Assembly: GCF_003946645.1 (NCBI RefSeq)
Contig: NZ_RHOU01000002.1
Location: 276,488 to 340,487 of the forward strand
Direction of reading: 5' to 3'
Origin: Lapidilactobacillus wuchangensis
Lineage (GTDB): Bacteria; Bacillota; Bacilli; Lactobacillales; Lactobacillaceae
Length of the DNA stretch: 64,000 nucleotides
Both the position numbers and the translations under genes were made by a program. Under the pieces are notes generated by a model. The model was not told the origin of the DNA and did not search any database. It was given only the letters and a program-made list of their open reading frames with translations. Shown here piece by piece: positions 54,062 to 63,127 of the stretch; the first letter of the stretch is position 1; each line of letters opens with the position of its first letter.

Positions 54062-54205
54062 GTTCCAGCCGGCGGGTTGTGGAACGCTGCCGGGATTGAT
54101 TTGAGCTTATTGCTACGCAACAATCTCAATACAACCCTTATCCTAAGCGCTAAAGCGCCAAGGATAATTTGGCGGCTGACAACCCGGCGGCCTCCACTGC
54201 GTTTT
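54062..54205 (+). repeat. FR1 structured repeat, full copy (A/B hybrid)
   Basis: Outer arms GCCGGCGGGTTGT (54068-54080) and ACAACCCGGCGGC (54179-54191) pair with one mismatch. H1 is type B (TTGAG/CTCAA) and the outer region is type A. H2 (54138-54167) has TTATCCT/AGGATAA and GCGCT/AGCGC, another compensated variant. Confidence 0.88.
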
Positions 54206-54340
54206 GAGTTGAGCTAGTATAATTTAGATTGGCTCGATTAACTGGCAATACTAGCAAAGTTAGCGTCACCAGCAACTACCCTGAATAAAGTAACAAGATT
54301 CAACATCACTATTTAGATAAACAGATTGTGGAATCTAACA

Positions 54341-54397
54341 AAGCCTACATGGCAATATTTCTGGATAAAACCAGAAACTGTCAAGTAGGCTTATTTT
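54341..54397. terminator. Terminator at the centre of FR1 module 5
   Basis: AAGCCTAC pairs with GTAGGCTT, and TCTGG with CCAGA inside; T-rich sequence follows. The CTGGATAAAACCAG centre is shared with module 6. Confidence 0.85.
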
Positions 54398-54492
54398 TGT
54401 GCTTTGTTTAGTTGTCGTCACAATTCAAATCAAGTTGATTAGTCCCACTACAATTGCTTTAAACACTAACAAATATGAAGTGAACTAATTCA

Positions 54493-54658
54493 ACTCCAGA
54501 CGAAATGGAGGGCGTGGTTGTCAGCCGCCAAATTATTGTTGGTGCTTTAGCACTTACAATAAGACCTGTATTGGAGACTTTTGTAAAAAGGCTTCAATCA
54601 GTGTCGGCCGCGTTCCACAACCAGCAAGCCCGCAATGGAGTCAGACGCCAATCTGTTT
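54493..54658 (-). repeat. FR1 structured repeat, full copy (type A)
   Basis: P2 TGGTTGT (54515-54521) pairs with ACAACCA (54617-54623). H2 (54535-54560) has ATTGT/ACAAT and GTGCT/AGCAC. It ends 102 bases before the uvrB LexA box. Confidence 0.88.
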
Positions 54659-54759
54659 CACCATCTTCAATAGATTTTAATGTTTTAGCACTTCATGCGT
54701 TAATTTTTAGTCATTGAAATTAAACTGGTACCACTTAAAAAAACATTTCGAAAAAGTAG

Positions 54760-54773
54760 CGAAAATATGTTCG
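54760..54773. promoter_or_regulatory. LexA (DinR) box at uvrB
   Basis: CGAAAATATGTTCG matches the CGAACATATGTTCG consensus at 13 of 14 positions. Confidence 0.82.
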
Positions 54774-54809
54774 CTATGGTAAACTATATCTTGTTGAAAT
54801 TAGATTACT

Positions 54810-54833
54810 TTTAGTAGGCTTAACTACTAAACA
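54810..54833 (+). promoter_or_regulatory. Hairpin in the uvrB leader
   Basis: TTTAGTAG and CTACTAAA form an 8-base-pair stem around GCTTAA; outer CTTGTT/AACAAG can extend the fold. It precedes the leader terminator. Confidence 0.55.
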
Positions 54834-54856
54834 AGTTGGATATATTGTTGATTGCT

Positions 54857-54895
54857 CAAGCCCTTCATGGTCGAATCAGACTTCAAGGGCTTTTG
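54857..54895 (+). terminator. Intrinsic terminator inside the uvrB leader
   Basis: CAAGCCCTT pairs with AAGGGCTTTTG, with four T after the stem. It lies between the LexA box and the uvrB start, so it would stop transcripts before the gene unless prevented. Confidence 0.65.
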
Positions 54896-54925
54896 TGTTC
54901 GATTGAGAAGTTTGGGGGCAATAAC

Positions 54926-56938
54926 TTGTTAAAACGTGAAACAAATCATCATTTTGAATTAGTCTCAAAATATCAACCTGCTGGTGATCAGCAGCAAGCC
55001 ATTGATAAAATCACGGCCGGTTTTGAAGCTGGGGAGAAAGAAGAAATTCTCGAAGGCGCCACTGGTACAGGGAAGACTTTTACGATGGCCAATGTTATTG
55101 CCAAGTTGAATAAACCAACTTTGATTATTTCCCATAATAAAACTTTGGCTGGCCAGTTGTATGGTGAGTTTAAAGAGTTTTTCCCGAATAATCGGGTTGA
55201 GTATTTTGTTTCCTATTATGATTACTACCAACCAGAAGCTTATGTGCCATCTAGTGACACTTATATTGAAAAAGATTCGGCGATCAATGATGAAATCGAT
55301 AAATTACGCCATAGTGCCACTAGTGCATTACTGGAACGAAATGATGTGATTGTGGTCGCATCAGTTTCTTGTATTTTCGGTTTAGGTGATCCCCGAGAAT
55401 ATCGGGACAGTACCTTGTCCTTGCGTGAAGGCATGACGATTGATCGGAATGAATTACTGCGTGAACTGGTCAGTCTGCAATTTGATCGCAATGATATTGA
55501 TTTCCAACGGGGTCGTTTCCGTGTTCGTGGTGATGTGGTTGAAATTTTCCCAGCTTCTCGTGATGATCACGCTTTGCGAGTGGAATTCTTTGGCGATGAA
55601 ATTGATCGAATCGTTGAAGTTGATGCCTTGACTGGTGAAGTGATTGGCGAACGGGAACAAGTTTCAATTTTCCCAGCGACGCATTTTATGACCAACGATG
55701 TGCAAATGACCGAAGCCGTTAAACGCATCAAAGCTGAGTTAGACGGTCGCTTGAAAGAGTTGAAGGCCGAAAATAAGTTGCTGGAAGCTCAACGTTTGGA
55801 ACAACGGACGACTTATGATATTGAAATGATGCAAGAAATGGGTTACACTTCCGGGATTGAAAACTATTCGCGGCATATGGAAGGCCGCAAAGCAGGCGAG
55901 CCACCATTTACGTTGTTGGATTTCTTCCCGCAAGATTTCAATATTATGATTGACGAGTCTCATGTGACCATGCCCCAGATTCGTGGGATGTACAACGGTG
56001 ACCGGGCGCGGAAACAAATGTTAGTTGACTACGGCTTCCGTTTACCCAGTGCCCTGGATAATCGACCATTAACACTAGCTGAATTCGAAACTCATGTTCA
56101 TGATATTTTGTACGTTTCAGCAACGCCTGGTGACTACGAATTGGCGCGGACCAATAATGTGGTTGAACAGATTATTAGGCCAACCGGGTTACTTGATCCC
56201 AAGGTTGAAGTGCGGCCGATCATGGGACAAATTGACGATTTGGTTGGTGAGATCAATCAACGTGTTGAACAACATGAACGGGTCTTTATTACAACTTTGA
56301 CCAAGAAGATGGCTGAGGATTTAACTGACTATCTGAAAGATCTAGGCATTAAAGTGAAGTACCTGCATAGTGACATTAAAACTTTGGAACGAACGGAAAT
56401 CATTCGTGATTTACGTTTAGGTAAGTTTGACGTGTTAGTCGGGATCAACTTGTTGCGTGAGGGGATCGATGTGCCTGAAGTTTCCCTAGTCGCGATTTTG
56501 GATGCTGACAAGGAAGGCTTCTTACGTTCAGTGCGGCCATTAATTCAAACAATCGGTCGGGCAGCGCGAAATTCTCATGGTGAAGTAATCATGTACGCTG
56601 ATAAAATCACTGATTCAATGCGCTTAGCAATTGATGAAACCAATCGGCGGCGCCAGATTCAGGAACAATTTGATGAAGAACATCATATTACGCCAACGAC
56701 AATTATTAAGCCAATTCGTGATGCCATCAAGGCTACAAAGACGAATGATGAAGAAACGCCTAAAGAAGAGTCAGCACAAGTGGCTGACCTTGATTTAGAG
56801 AATATGTCTAAAACAGAGAAACAAGATTTACTCAAGAGTTTGACCCAACAAATGGAACAAGCTGCCAAGGAGTTAGACTTCGAGAATGCGGCTAATTTAC
56901 GTGATATGATTCTTGAGTTGAAATCAGAGGTGAAATAA
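54926..56938 (+). CDS. uvrB: Excinuclease ABC subunit UvrB
   Basis: 670 residues from TTG 54926, seven bases after GGGGG; an extension to 54836 would run through the leader terminator. UvrB loads on damaged DNA with UvrA and then recruits UvrC. Seen: Walker [11 protein letters not shown], the damage-binding hairpin [30 protein letters not shown] (Walker B), the [20 protein letters not shown] and QTIGRAARN helicase motifs, and the C-terminal UVR domain ([10 protein letters not shown]). LexA box upstream, uvrA directly downstream. Confidence 0.97.
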   Translation: MLKRETNHHFELVSKYQPAGDQQQAIDKITAGFEAGEKEEILEGATGTGKTFTMANVIAKLNKPTLIISHNKTLAGQLYGEFKEFFPNNRVEYFVSYYDYYQPEAYVPSSDTYIEKDSAINDEIDKLRHSATSALLERNDVIVVASVSCIFGLGDPREYRDSTLSLREGMTIDRNELLRELVSLQFDRNDIDFQRGRFRVRGDVVEIFPASRDDHALRVEFFGDEIDRIVEVDALTGEVIGEREQVSIFPATHFMTNDVQMTEAVKRIKAELDGRLKELKAENKLLEAQRLEQRTTYDIEMMQEMGYTSGIENYSRHMEGRKAGEPPFTLLDFFPQDFNIMIDESHVTMPQIRGMYNGDRARKQMLVDYGFRLPSALDNRPLTLAEFETHVHDILYVSATPGDYELARTNNVVEQIIRPTGLLDPKVEVRPIMGQIDDLVGEINQRVEQHERVFITTLTKKMAEDLTDYLKDLGIKVKYLHSDIKTLERTEIIRDLRLGKFDVLVGINLLREGIDVPEVSLVAILDADKEGFLRSVRPLIQTIGRAARNSHGEVIMYADKITDSMRLAIDETNRRRQIQEQFDEEHHITPTTIIKPIRDAIKATKTNDEETPKEESAQVADLDLENMSKTEKQDLLKSLTQQMEQAAKELDFENAANLRDMILELKSEVK

Positions 56939-56940
56939 AT

Positions 56941-59811
56941 TTGGTTAATGACAAAATTGTGATTCATGGCGCCCGCGCTCATAATTTGAAAAATATTGAT
57001 GTGACGATTCCCCGCGATAAGTTAGTGGTCGTCACTGGTTTGTCAGGCTCTGGTAAAAGTTCCCTGGCTTTTGATACGTTATACGCTGAAGGTCAGCGTC
57101 GTTACGTGGAAAGTTTGTCAGCGTATGCGCGCCAGTTCTTAGGTCAAATGGAAAAGCCGGATGTGGATTCAATTGATGGTCTCAGTCCAGCAATTTCAAT
57201 TGATCAGAAGACGACTTCCAAGAATCCACGGTCAACTGTTGGTACGGTGACGGAAATCAATGATTATTTGCGGTTGTTGTGGGCCCGAGTCGGCACGCCG
57301 ATTTGTCCTAATGATGGGACGGTAATTTCCAGTCAATCAGTTGATCAAATGGCGGATCGGGTCTTACAACTTCCCGAGCGAACCAAGATTCAGATTTTTT
57401 CGCCAATTGTTCGCCAGAAAAAAGGCCAACATAAGAAAGAATTCGATAAGATCAAACGCGAAGGTTACGTCCGCATTCGGGTGGATGGTGAAGTTCACGA
57501 TATTAATGATGAAATCGAATTAGATAAGAATAAAAAGCATGATATTGATATTGTGATTGACCGGATCGTCGTGAAATCTGGTATTCGTTCACGTTTATTT
57601 GATTCGCTGGAAGCAGCGCTGCGCCTTTCAGAAGGTTATGCCAATGTCGATGTGATCGGCGGCGAAATGTTAGTTTTCTCAGAACATTACGCTTGTCCAC
57701 TTTGCGGTTTTACTGTTGGCGAAATGGAACCACGGCTGTTTTCGTTTAACGCGCCATTTGGTGCTTGCCCTGACTGTGATGGCTTAGGGGTCAAACTGGC
57801 AGTCGATTATGATTTAGTGATTCCTGATCCATCGTTGACGTTGAATCAAGGTGCTTTGGCGCCATGGAATCCAATTAGTTCCCAATATTATCCTGAATTA
57901 TTGAAGCAAGCAGCGAAGGCTTTCCGAATCAACATGGATAAGCCATTTAATAAGTTAACGGAACGGCAACGGAAAATTGTGTTGTACGGTTCTGAAGGCA
58001 AGAAGTTCCATTTCCACTATCAAAACGATTTTGGTGGCGTTCGTGATGTTGATGTGGAATTCGAAGGTGTCATTCCTAACGTCAAGCGGCGTTACAATGA
58101 AACCAATAGTGATTTCACGCGGCAAACGATGCGGCAATATATGACTGAGTTAACTTGTGAGACTTGTCATGGCGCCCGCCTGAATCGCCAAGCATTGGCC
58201 GTTAAAATCGGTGGCGAAGATATCGCTCAAGTTTCGGAATTGCCAGTTAACAAAGCCTTACCATTTTTTGCTCAATTAACTTTGTCAGACCAACAATTGA
58301 CAATTGCGAAGCCAATTTTGAAAGAAGTTCGTGATCGTTTGACTTTCTTGGAGAACGTTGGCTTGGATTATTTAACGCTGTCTCGTTCAGCGGGCACCTT
58401 ATCTGGTGGTGAAGCCCAGCGAATTCGTTTAGCGACCCAAATTGGTTCCAACTTATCTGGGGTGATGTATATTCTCGATGAGCCGTCGATTGGGTTGCAT
58501 CAGCGTGACAATGATCGTTTGATCAGTTCGTTGAAGAAAATGCGTGATTTAGGCAATACTTTAATCGTGGTTGAGCACGACGAGGATACCATGCGCGCCG
58601 CTGATTATTTAATTGATATCGGCCCTGGCGCTGGCGAACAAGGCGGTCGGGTAATGGCGGCTGGGACGCCAGCTGAGGTCGAAAAGGTGCCAACTTCTTT
58701 GACGGGACAATATTTATCTGGTCAGAAGTTTATTCCGTTGCCCTTAACGCGCCGTCCTGGCAATGGTAAGCAGATTACCGTGATCGGTGCCGCCGAAAAT
58801 AACTTAAAGCAAATTGATGTTGATTTTCCTTTAGGTCAATTTGTGGTGGTCACTGGTGTTTCTGGCTCCGGTAAGTCAACGCTGGTCAATATGATTTTGA
58901 AACGAGCTTTGGCTCAAAAGCTTAATCGTAATTCGACCAAGCCAGGTGCTTACAAGTCGATTAAAGGTTATACCAATATTGATCGGTTAATTGATATCGA
59001 CCAGAGCCCAATTGGTCGGACACCACGGAGTAATCCGGCAACTTATACTGGTGTCTTTGACGATATTCGTGACTTGTTTGCCCAGACGAACGAGGCCAAG
59101 CTACGTGGTTATAAGAAGGGCCGCTTCAGTTTTAATATTAAAGGTGGTCGTTGTGAAGCTTGTAAAGGCGACGGCATTATTAAAATTGAGATGAACTTCT
59201 TGCCCGATGTTTTTGTGCCTTGCGAAGTTTGTCATGGCAATCGTTATAATTCAGAAACCTTGGAAGTTACTTATAAAGGCAAAAATATTGCCGAAGTCTT
59301 ACGGATGACCGTAGCCGAAGCCTTAGACTTCTTTGCGGCAATTCCGAAGATTCGTAAGAAATTACAAACGATTGTTGATGTTGGCTTAGGTTACGTGCAA
59401 CTTGGTCAGCCAGCCACGACTTTATCTGGTGGTGAGGCCCAACGGATGAAACTGGCCTCAGAGTTACACAAACAGTCCCCAGGTCACAACTTCTATATCT
59501 TAGATGAACCAACGACTGGCTTGCATTCAGATGATATTAAACGTTTGTTGGAAGTATTGAATCGTTTAGTTGATGAAGGCAATACTGTTCTGATTATTGA
59601 GCATAATCTGGATATCATTAAATCAGCCGACTATTTGATTGATTTAGGGCCAGAAGGTGGCGAAGGCGGTGGCTCAATTGTGGCCACTGGTACGCCAGAA
59701 GAAGTTGCTAAGGTGAAGGCTAGCTATACTGGTCAATACTTGGCACCAATTCTTAAACGTGATCGTGCTCGCACCGTTGCTGCAGAAAAGAATTTAAAAG
59801 TATCAAAATAG
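56941..59811 (+). CDS. uvrA: Excinuclease ABC subunit UvrA
   Basis: 956 residues from TTG 56941, two bases after uvrB. Two ABC ATPase modules: Walker [13 protein letters not shown] and [12 protein letters not shown], signatures [12 protein letters not shown] and [12 protein letters not shown]. Zinc motifs are CPLCGF with CPDCDGLG, and CEACKGDGI with CEVCHG. It surveys DNA for damage and hands lesions to UvrB. The family length is about 940-960. The tail [18 protein letters not shown] is variable. An FR1 module with its terminator follows. Confidence 0.97.
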   Translation: MVNDKIVIHGARAHNLKNIDVTIPRDKLVVVTGLSGSGKSSLAFDTLYAEGQRRYVESLSAYARQFLGQMEKPDVDSIDGLSPAISIDQKTTSKNPRSTVGTVTEINDYLRLLWARVGTPICPNDGTVISSQSVDQMADRVLQLPERTKIQIFSPIVRQKKGQHKKEFDKIKREGYVRIRVDGEVHDINDEIELDKNKKHDIDIVIDRIVVKSGIRSRLFDSLEAALRLSEGYANVDVIGGEMLVFSEHYACPLCGFTVGEMEPRLFSFNAPFGACPDCDGLGVKLAVDYDLVIPDPSLTLNQGALAPWNPISSQYYPELLKQAAKAFRINMDKPFNKLTERQRKIVLYGSEGKKFHFHYQNDFGGVRDVDVEFEGVIPNVKRRYNETNSDFTRQTMRQYMTELTCETCHGARLNRQALAVKIGGEDIAQVSELPVNKALPFFAQLTLSDQQLTIAKPILKEVRDRLTFLENVGLDYLTLSRSAGTLSGGEAQRIRLATQIGSNLSGVMYILDEPSIGLHQRDNDRLISSLKKMRDLGNTLIVVEHDEDTMRAADYLIDIGPGAGEQGGRVMAAGTPAEVEKVPTSLTGQYLSGQKFIPLPLTRRPGNGKQITVIGAAENNLKQIDVDFPLGQFVVVTGVSGSGKSTLVNMILKRALAQKLNRNSTKPGAYKSIKGYTNIDRLIDIDQSPIGRTPRSNPATYTGVFDDIRDLFAQTNEAKLRGYKKGRFSFNIKGGRCEACKGDGIIKIEMNFLPDVFVPCEVCHGNRYNSETLEVTYKGKNIAEVLRMTVAEALDFFAAIPKIRKKLQTIVDVGLGYVQLGQPATTLSGGEAQRMKLASELHKQSPGHNFYILDEPTTGLHSDDIKRLLEVLNRLVDEGNTVLIIEHNLDIIKSADYLIDLGPEGGEGGGSIVATGTPEEVAKVKASYTGQYLAPILKRDRARTVAAEKNLKVSK

Positions 59812-59835
59812 CGGCAAGACTGCCCCAATTGAGGA

Positions 59836-59988
59836 AGGTGGTTGCTGGGCGATTTAGATGGTGTGGAACGCAGTGGCCGTCGATTTGAGCTTATTGCTAG
59901 CGCAACAATCTCAAATACGAGGCTTTTTCTAAGCGATAAATCGCCAAGAATAATTTCACAGCTGACGCCAATCGCCCAGCAACCACCT
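59836..59988 (+). repeat. FR1 structured repeat, full copy (type B)
   Basis: Outer arms AGGTGGTTGCTGGGCGATT (59836-59854) and AATCGCCCAGCAACCACCT (59970-59988) pair perfectly over 19 bases. H2 (59924-59953) has GCGAT/ATCGC. The GGAAC loop and TTTGAG/CTCAAA hairpin are present. Confidence 0.9.
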
Positions 59989-60046
59989 GTATAAACTAAC
60001 AGAACTGATTACCAATAATTGGAAAAACAGATCGGTATAAACTAAT

Positions 60047-60103
60047 AGGCCTGTTTGACAAGCTTTCTGGATAAAACCAGAGAAATGTCAAACGGGCTTT
60101 TTG
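60047..60103. terminator. Terminator at the centre of FR1 module 6 (uvrBA operon end)
   Basis: GCCTGTTTGAC pairs with GTCAAACGGGC (one G-U pair), and TTCTGG with CCAGAG-type bases inside; five T follow. Confidence 0.88.
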
Positions 60104-60198
60104 CTTGGCTATTCAGTTATCATTGCAATTCAAATCAAGTTGATTGGTTCCACTACAATTGCCTTAAGCACTAACCAAATTGAAGTACTCCACCTCAA

Positions 60199-60369
60199 CC
60201 CCAGACGGAATGGAGGGCGTGGTTGTCAGCCGCCAAATTTGTCTTATTGCTTTAGCGATTAGACAAAGGCTCGTATTTGAAACAATTTGGTCTTTAATTG
60301 GTTCAAATCGATGCCGGCCGCGTTCCACAACCAGCAAGCCCGGAATGTAGTCAGAACCGATTCTGTTTT
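60199..60369 (-). repeat. FR1 structured repeat, full copy (type A)
   Basis: P2 TGGTTGT (60220-60226) pairs with ACAACCA (60327-60333). H2 (60239-60266) has TTGTCT/AGACAA and TTGCT/AGCGA. H1 has TTTGAA and TTCAAA. Confidence 0.88.
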
Positions 60370-60406
60370 ATAGCCTTACATGGGTTAAATTTTTTTGGTG
60401 TTGAAA

Positions 60407-60522
60407 CGTGTTCGGATCGGTAAATGGCTATGCCTAATTTAATTATTTGCTCGGTCACTTGCAGTGCCCAATCAAATAATTGAAATTACGCTACGCCAAA
60501 AACCCGCTGCCCCTCACACTCT
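60407..60522 (+). repeat. FR2 structured repeat, single copy with a broken base helix
   Basis: The GGC/GCC, TAATTT/AAATTA and AATTATTTG/CAAATAATT helices and the apex CACT-tgc-AGTG are intact. The base strands GGATCGGT and GCTGCCCC do not pair, unlike the other copies, as if two variants had recombined. Confidence 0.82.
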
Positions 60523-60532
60523 GTTCCAATAG

Positions 60533-60560
60533 TTGACATGTTCGTTCAAACTGATATTCT
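60533..60560 (+). promoter_or_regulatory. Promoter of the HdeD-like gene
   Basis: Perfect TTGACA (60533-60538), 16-base spacer, TATTCT (60555-60560), directly after the FR2 copy. Here the repeat lies upstream of the promoter, not in the transcript. Confidence 0.6.
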
Positions 60561-60600
60561 AAATCTAGTTATTATTTATTTTTTTGAGGAGGAATTGTTC

Positions 60601-61140
60601 ATGTTTTGGCGACAAAAATCTTGGGGTTTTGATTGGCCCTTATTCTTATCTGGTATTATTTTCTTAATTGCAGGTTTCTTTTTGGTGGCGCAACCATCTG
60701 CTTCTCTTGTTAGCATTGTCTTGATTTTCGGGATCATGGCCATTGTTCAGGGGATTTCTTGGTTAGGTAACTTCTTCCATTATCGTGATTATATTAATGG
60801 CATGAGCTTCTTCGTTATTTTGGCCGGGGTCCTCGATATTTTAATTGGGATTATCTTCATTACCAAGATTTATGTCGGTGCCATTGTGATTGCCTATGTC
60901 TTTGCCACTTGGTTCTTGATTGATTCTGTGATCGGTATTATCGTTGCTGGCCATTTACGGAACTTTGGTAAAGCTTATTTCTGGATTTCTTTGATTTTAG
61001 ATATTTTAGGTGTGGTTGTGGCAGTTATGATGCTCTTCAATCCATTGTCTTCCTTATTAACAATGACCATGTTACTTTCGATTTATTTTATTATTTTCGG
61101 GGTAAATAATGTGATTATGGCCTTTGCTCACCGCGGTTAA
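60601..61140 (+). CDS. HdeD family (DUF308) membrane protein
   Basis: 179 residues from ATG 60601 after GAGGAGG; an upstream in-frame GTG/TTG reading to 60538 is unlikely. Six hydrophobic spans occur in three pairs, the HdeD layout, with LFLSGIIFLIAGFFLVAQP, ILAGVLDILIGIIFITK and LILDILGVVVAVMMLFNP. The E. coli relative is linked to acid resistance; the role in lactobacilli is unknown. It has its own promoter and no connection to its neighbours is apparent. Confidence 0.85.
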   Translation: MFWRQKSWGFDWPLFLSGIIFLIAGFFLVAQPSASLVSIVLIFGIMAIVQGISWLGNFFHYRDYINGMSFFVILAGVLDILIGIIFITKIYVGAIVIAYVFATWFLIDSVIGIIVAGHLRNFGKAYFWISLILDILGVVVAVMMLFNPLSSLLTMTMLLSIYFIIFGVNNVIMAFAHRG

Positions 61141-61170
61141 GCGAAAAGTTCAAACAAGAAACGCCCGGTG

Positions 61171-61179
61171 TGTTATAAT
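61171..61179 (+). promoter_or_regulatory. Extended -10 promoter of rapZ-yvcK-whiA
   Basis: TGTTATAAT: the TG of an extended -10 plus a perfect TATAAT (61174-61179), 22 bases before the rapZ start. Confidence 0.6.
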
Positions 61180-61200
61180 TCATCAGAGGACGTGTTGAAA

Positions 61201-62094
61201 ATGGTCAAACCTGATACTTTAAATCTAGTTATTATTACCGGGATGAGTGGTGCCGGTAAAACAGTCGCAGTCCAGTCCTTTGAAGATCTGGGCTATTTCT
61301 GTATCGATAATATGCCACCAAGCTTACTGCCTAAGTTCTGGGAATTAGTCAAAGAATCTGGCAAAATCACAAAAATTGCCTTAGTGATCGACTTACGGTC
61401 GCGGGCTTTTTACGATGAGATTATTTCAATGTTATCTGGTTTAGATAACACTAATTTTGTGACCACTAAAATCCTGTTCCTAGACGCTTCTGATGAAGAG
61501 TTGGTCAGTCGTTATAAGGAGACTCGTCGTTCCCATCCATTAGCCATGGAAGGCCGTTTATTGGACGGTATTAAGAAGGAGCGGCAATTATTAGGTGAGA
61601 TGCGTAATCGCGCCCAGCTGATTATTGACACCACTAATTTGTCACCGCGCCAATTACGGGAAGAGATTTTTGATAACTTCAAGAGTTCTGACAATCCTGT
61701 TTTTCATATTGAAGTGATGTCCTTTGGCTTTAAATATGGCTTGCCAATTGACGCCGATATTGTCATGGACGTGCGTTTCTTACCGAATCCTTATTATGTT
61801 CCGGCTTTTAAGAATAAAACTGGACTCGATCAACCGGTGGCAGACTATGTGAATCAACAGCCAGCCACAGAAAAGTTTTACCAGCAATTTATGGCCATGT
61901 TGAACACTGCTTTACCAGGTTATCAGAATGAAGGTAAGACAAGTTTAACGATTGCGATTGGTTGTACTGGTGGTCAACATCGTTCAGTTGCCTTAACTGA
62001 GCGCGTTGGTCATGCTTTGCAAAAGGCGGGCTATCCCGTTGACATTACCCATCGTGATTTAACAAAACGCAAAGAAACGGTGAATCGCTCATGA
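61201..62094 (+). CDS. rapZ: RNase adapter protein RapZ (YvcJ), nucleotide-binding
   Basis: 297 residues from ATG 61201 (AGAGG upstream; TTG 61195 possible). Walker A GMSGAGKT (14-21), Walker B-like region [14 protein letters not shown], and the C-terminal domain with [17 protein letters not shown]. In E. coli RapZ delivers GlmZ RNA to RNase E. In Firmicutes the protein binds GTP/ATP and affects competence in Bacillus, by an unclear route. It overlaps yvcK by 4 bases (ATGA). The order rapZ-yvcK-whiA is conserved in Firmicutes. Confidence 0.95.
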   Translation: MVKPDTLNLVIITGMSGAGKTVAVQSFEDLGYFCIDNMPPSLLPKFWELVKESGKITKIALVIDLRSRAFYDEIISMLSGLDNTNFVTTKILFLDASDEELVSRYKETRRSHPLAMEGRLLDGIKKERQLLGEMRNRAQLIIDTTNLSPRQLREEIFDNFKSSDNPVFHIEVMSFGFKYGLPIDADIVMDVRFLPNPYYVPAFKNKTGLDQPVADYVNQQPATEKFYQQFMAMLNTALPGYQNEGKTSLTIAIGCTGGQHRSVALTERVGHALQKAGYPVDITHRDLTKRKETVNRS

Positions 62095-63107
62095 GTCGTA
62101 CAAATCGAATTGTTCGCGTAATCAAAGGTCGGCGGCCAAAGATTGTCGTTATCGGTGGCGGGACAGGTTTACCGGTTATTTTAAAGAGTCTTCATCAACA
62201 AAATGCCGATATTACCGCGATTGTGACCGTGGCAGATGACGGCGGTTCGTCAGGGATCATCCGTGACTATATTAACGTCGTGCCACCTGGTGATATTCGT
62301 AATGTGTTGGTGTCTTTATCAGATATGTCGCCATCTTACTTAGACATTTTTCAGTACCGGTTTGAAAGTAAGGACTCTTTCTTTGCCGGTCATGCCATTG
62401 GTAATTTGATTATTGCGGCACTCACTGAAATGGATCACAACATTTTCGATGCGGTGCAAACTTTGTCGCAAATGATGGCCGTTGATGGGCACGTTTATCC
62501 GGTTGCTAACGAGCCCTTAACTTTAAATGCCGAATTTAAAGATGGTACTACAGCGGCTGGTGAAACTGAAATTTCTGGTGCACGCAAACAGATTAAGCGA
62601 GTTTGGGTAACTGATACCGATGACCCTCAGGAACAACCAGTAGCTGTGACACCAGTCATTCAAGCGATTATGGATGCCGATGTGATCGTCCTGGGGCCCG
62701 GCAGTCTGTTCACAAGTATTCTGCCTAATTTAATGGTTAAAAACCTTCAGGAAGCTTTATTGAAGAGCCCAGCTGAAGTGATTTATATTTGCAATATTAT
62801 GACGCAGAAGGGCGAAACCGAGCATTTCAGCGATGCTGATCATGTGCGAATCATTAATGAACACCTCGGTGCAAAACGAGTCGATACGATTTTGGTGAAC
62901 GCTGAAAAAGTACCTGACGATTATTTGGATTATCAGAAATACAACGAATATTTAGTGCCTGTTAGCCATGATTTCGAAGCGTTGCAGCAACAATGTACGC
63001 GGATTATTTCCAATGATTTCTTATCATTACATGATCATGGTGTCTTCCATGATGGTAATAAAGTTGCCCGTGAAATCCTTAACCGGGCCTTTCAGCCCAA
63101 CCATTAA
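62091..63107 (+). CDS. yvcK: YvcK family protein (GlmR, gluconeogenesis/cell-wall precursor factor)
   Basis: 338 residues. The N-terminal [18 protein letters not shown] and [13 protein letters not shown] motifs define the CofD-like/YvcK fold. [28 protein letters not shown] and [15 protein letters not shown] follow. In Bacillus, GlmR binds UDP-GlcNAc and stimulates GlmS, directing carbon into wall precursors. It is coupled to rapZ by an overlap and followed 20 bases later by whiA. Confidence 0.95.
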   Translation: MSRTNRIVRVIKGRRPKIVVIGGGTGLPVILKSLHQQNADITAIVTVADDGGSSGIIRDYINVVPPGDIRNVLVSLSDMSPSYLDIFQYRFESKDSFFAGHAIGNLIIAALTEMDHNIFDAVQTLSQMMAVDGHVYPVANEPLTLNAEFKDGTTAAGETEISGARKQIKRVWVTDTDDPQEQPVAVTPVIQAIMDADVIVLGPGSLFTSILPNLMVKNLQEALLKSPAEVIYICNIMTQKGETEHFSDADHVRIINEHLGAKRVDTILVNAEKVPDDYLDYQKYNEYLVPVSHDFEALQQQCTRIISNDFLSLHDHGVFHDGNKVAREILNRAFQPNH

Positions 63108-63127
63108 TTAGAGTAGGAGGTGGGCCA

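Noticed and set aside
54836-54925. N-terminal extension of UvrB
   Set aside because: The stretch contains an intrinsic terminator, does not resemble UvrB, and the TTG at 54926 has a well-placed ribosome binding site.
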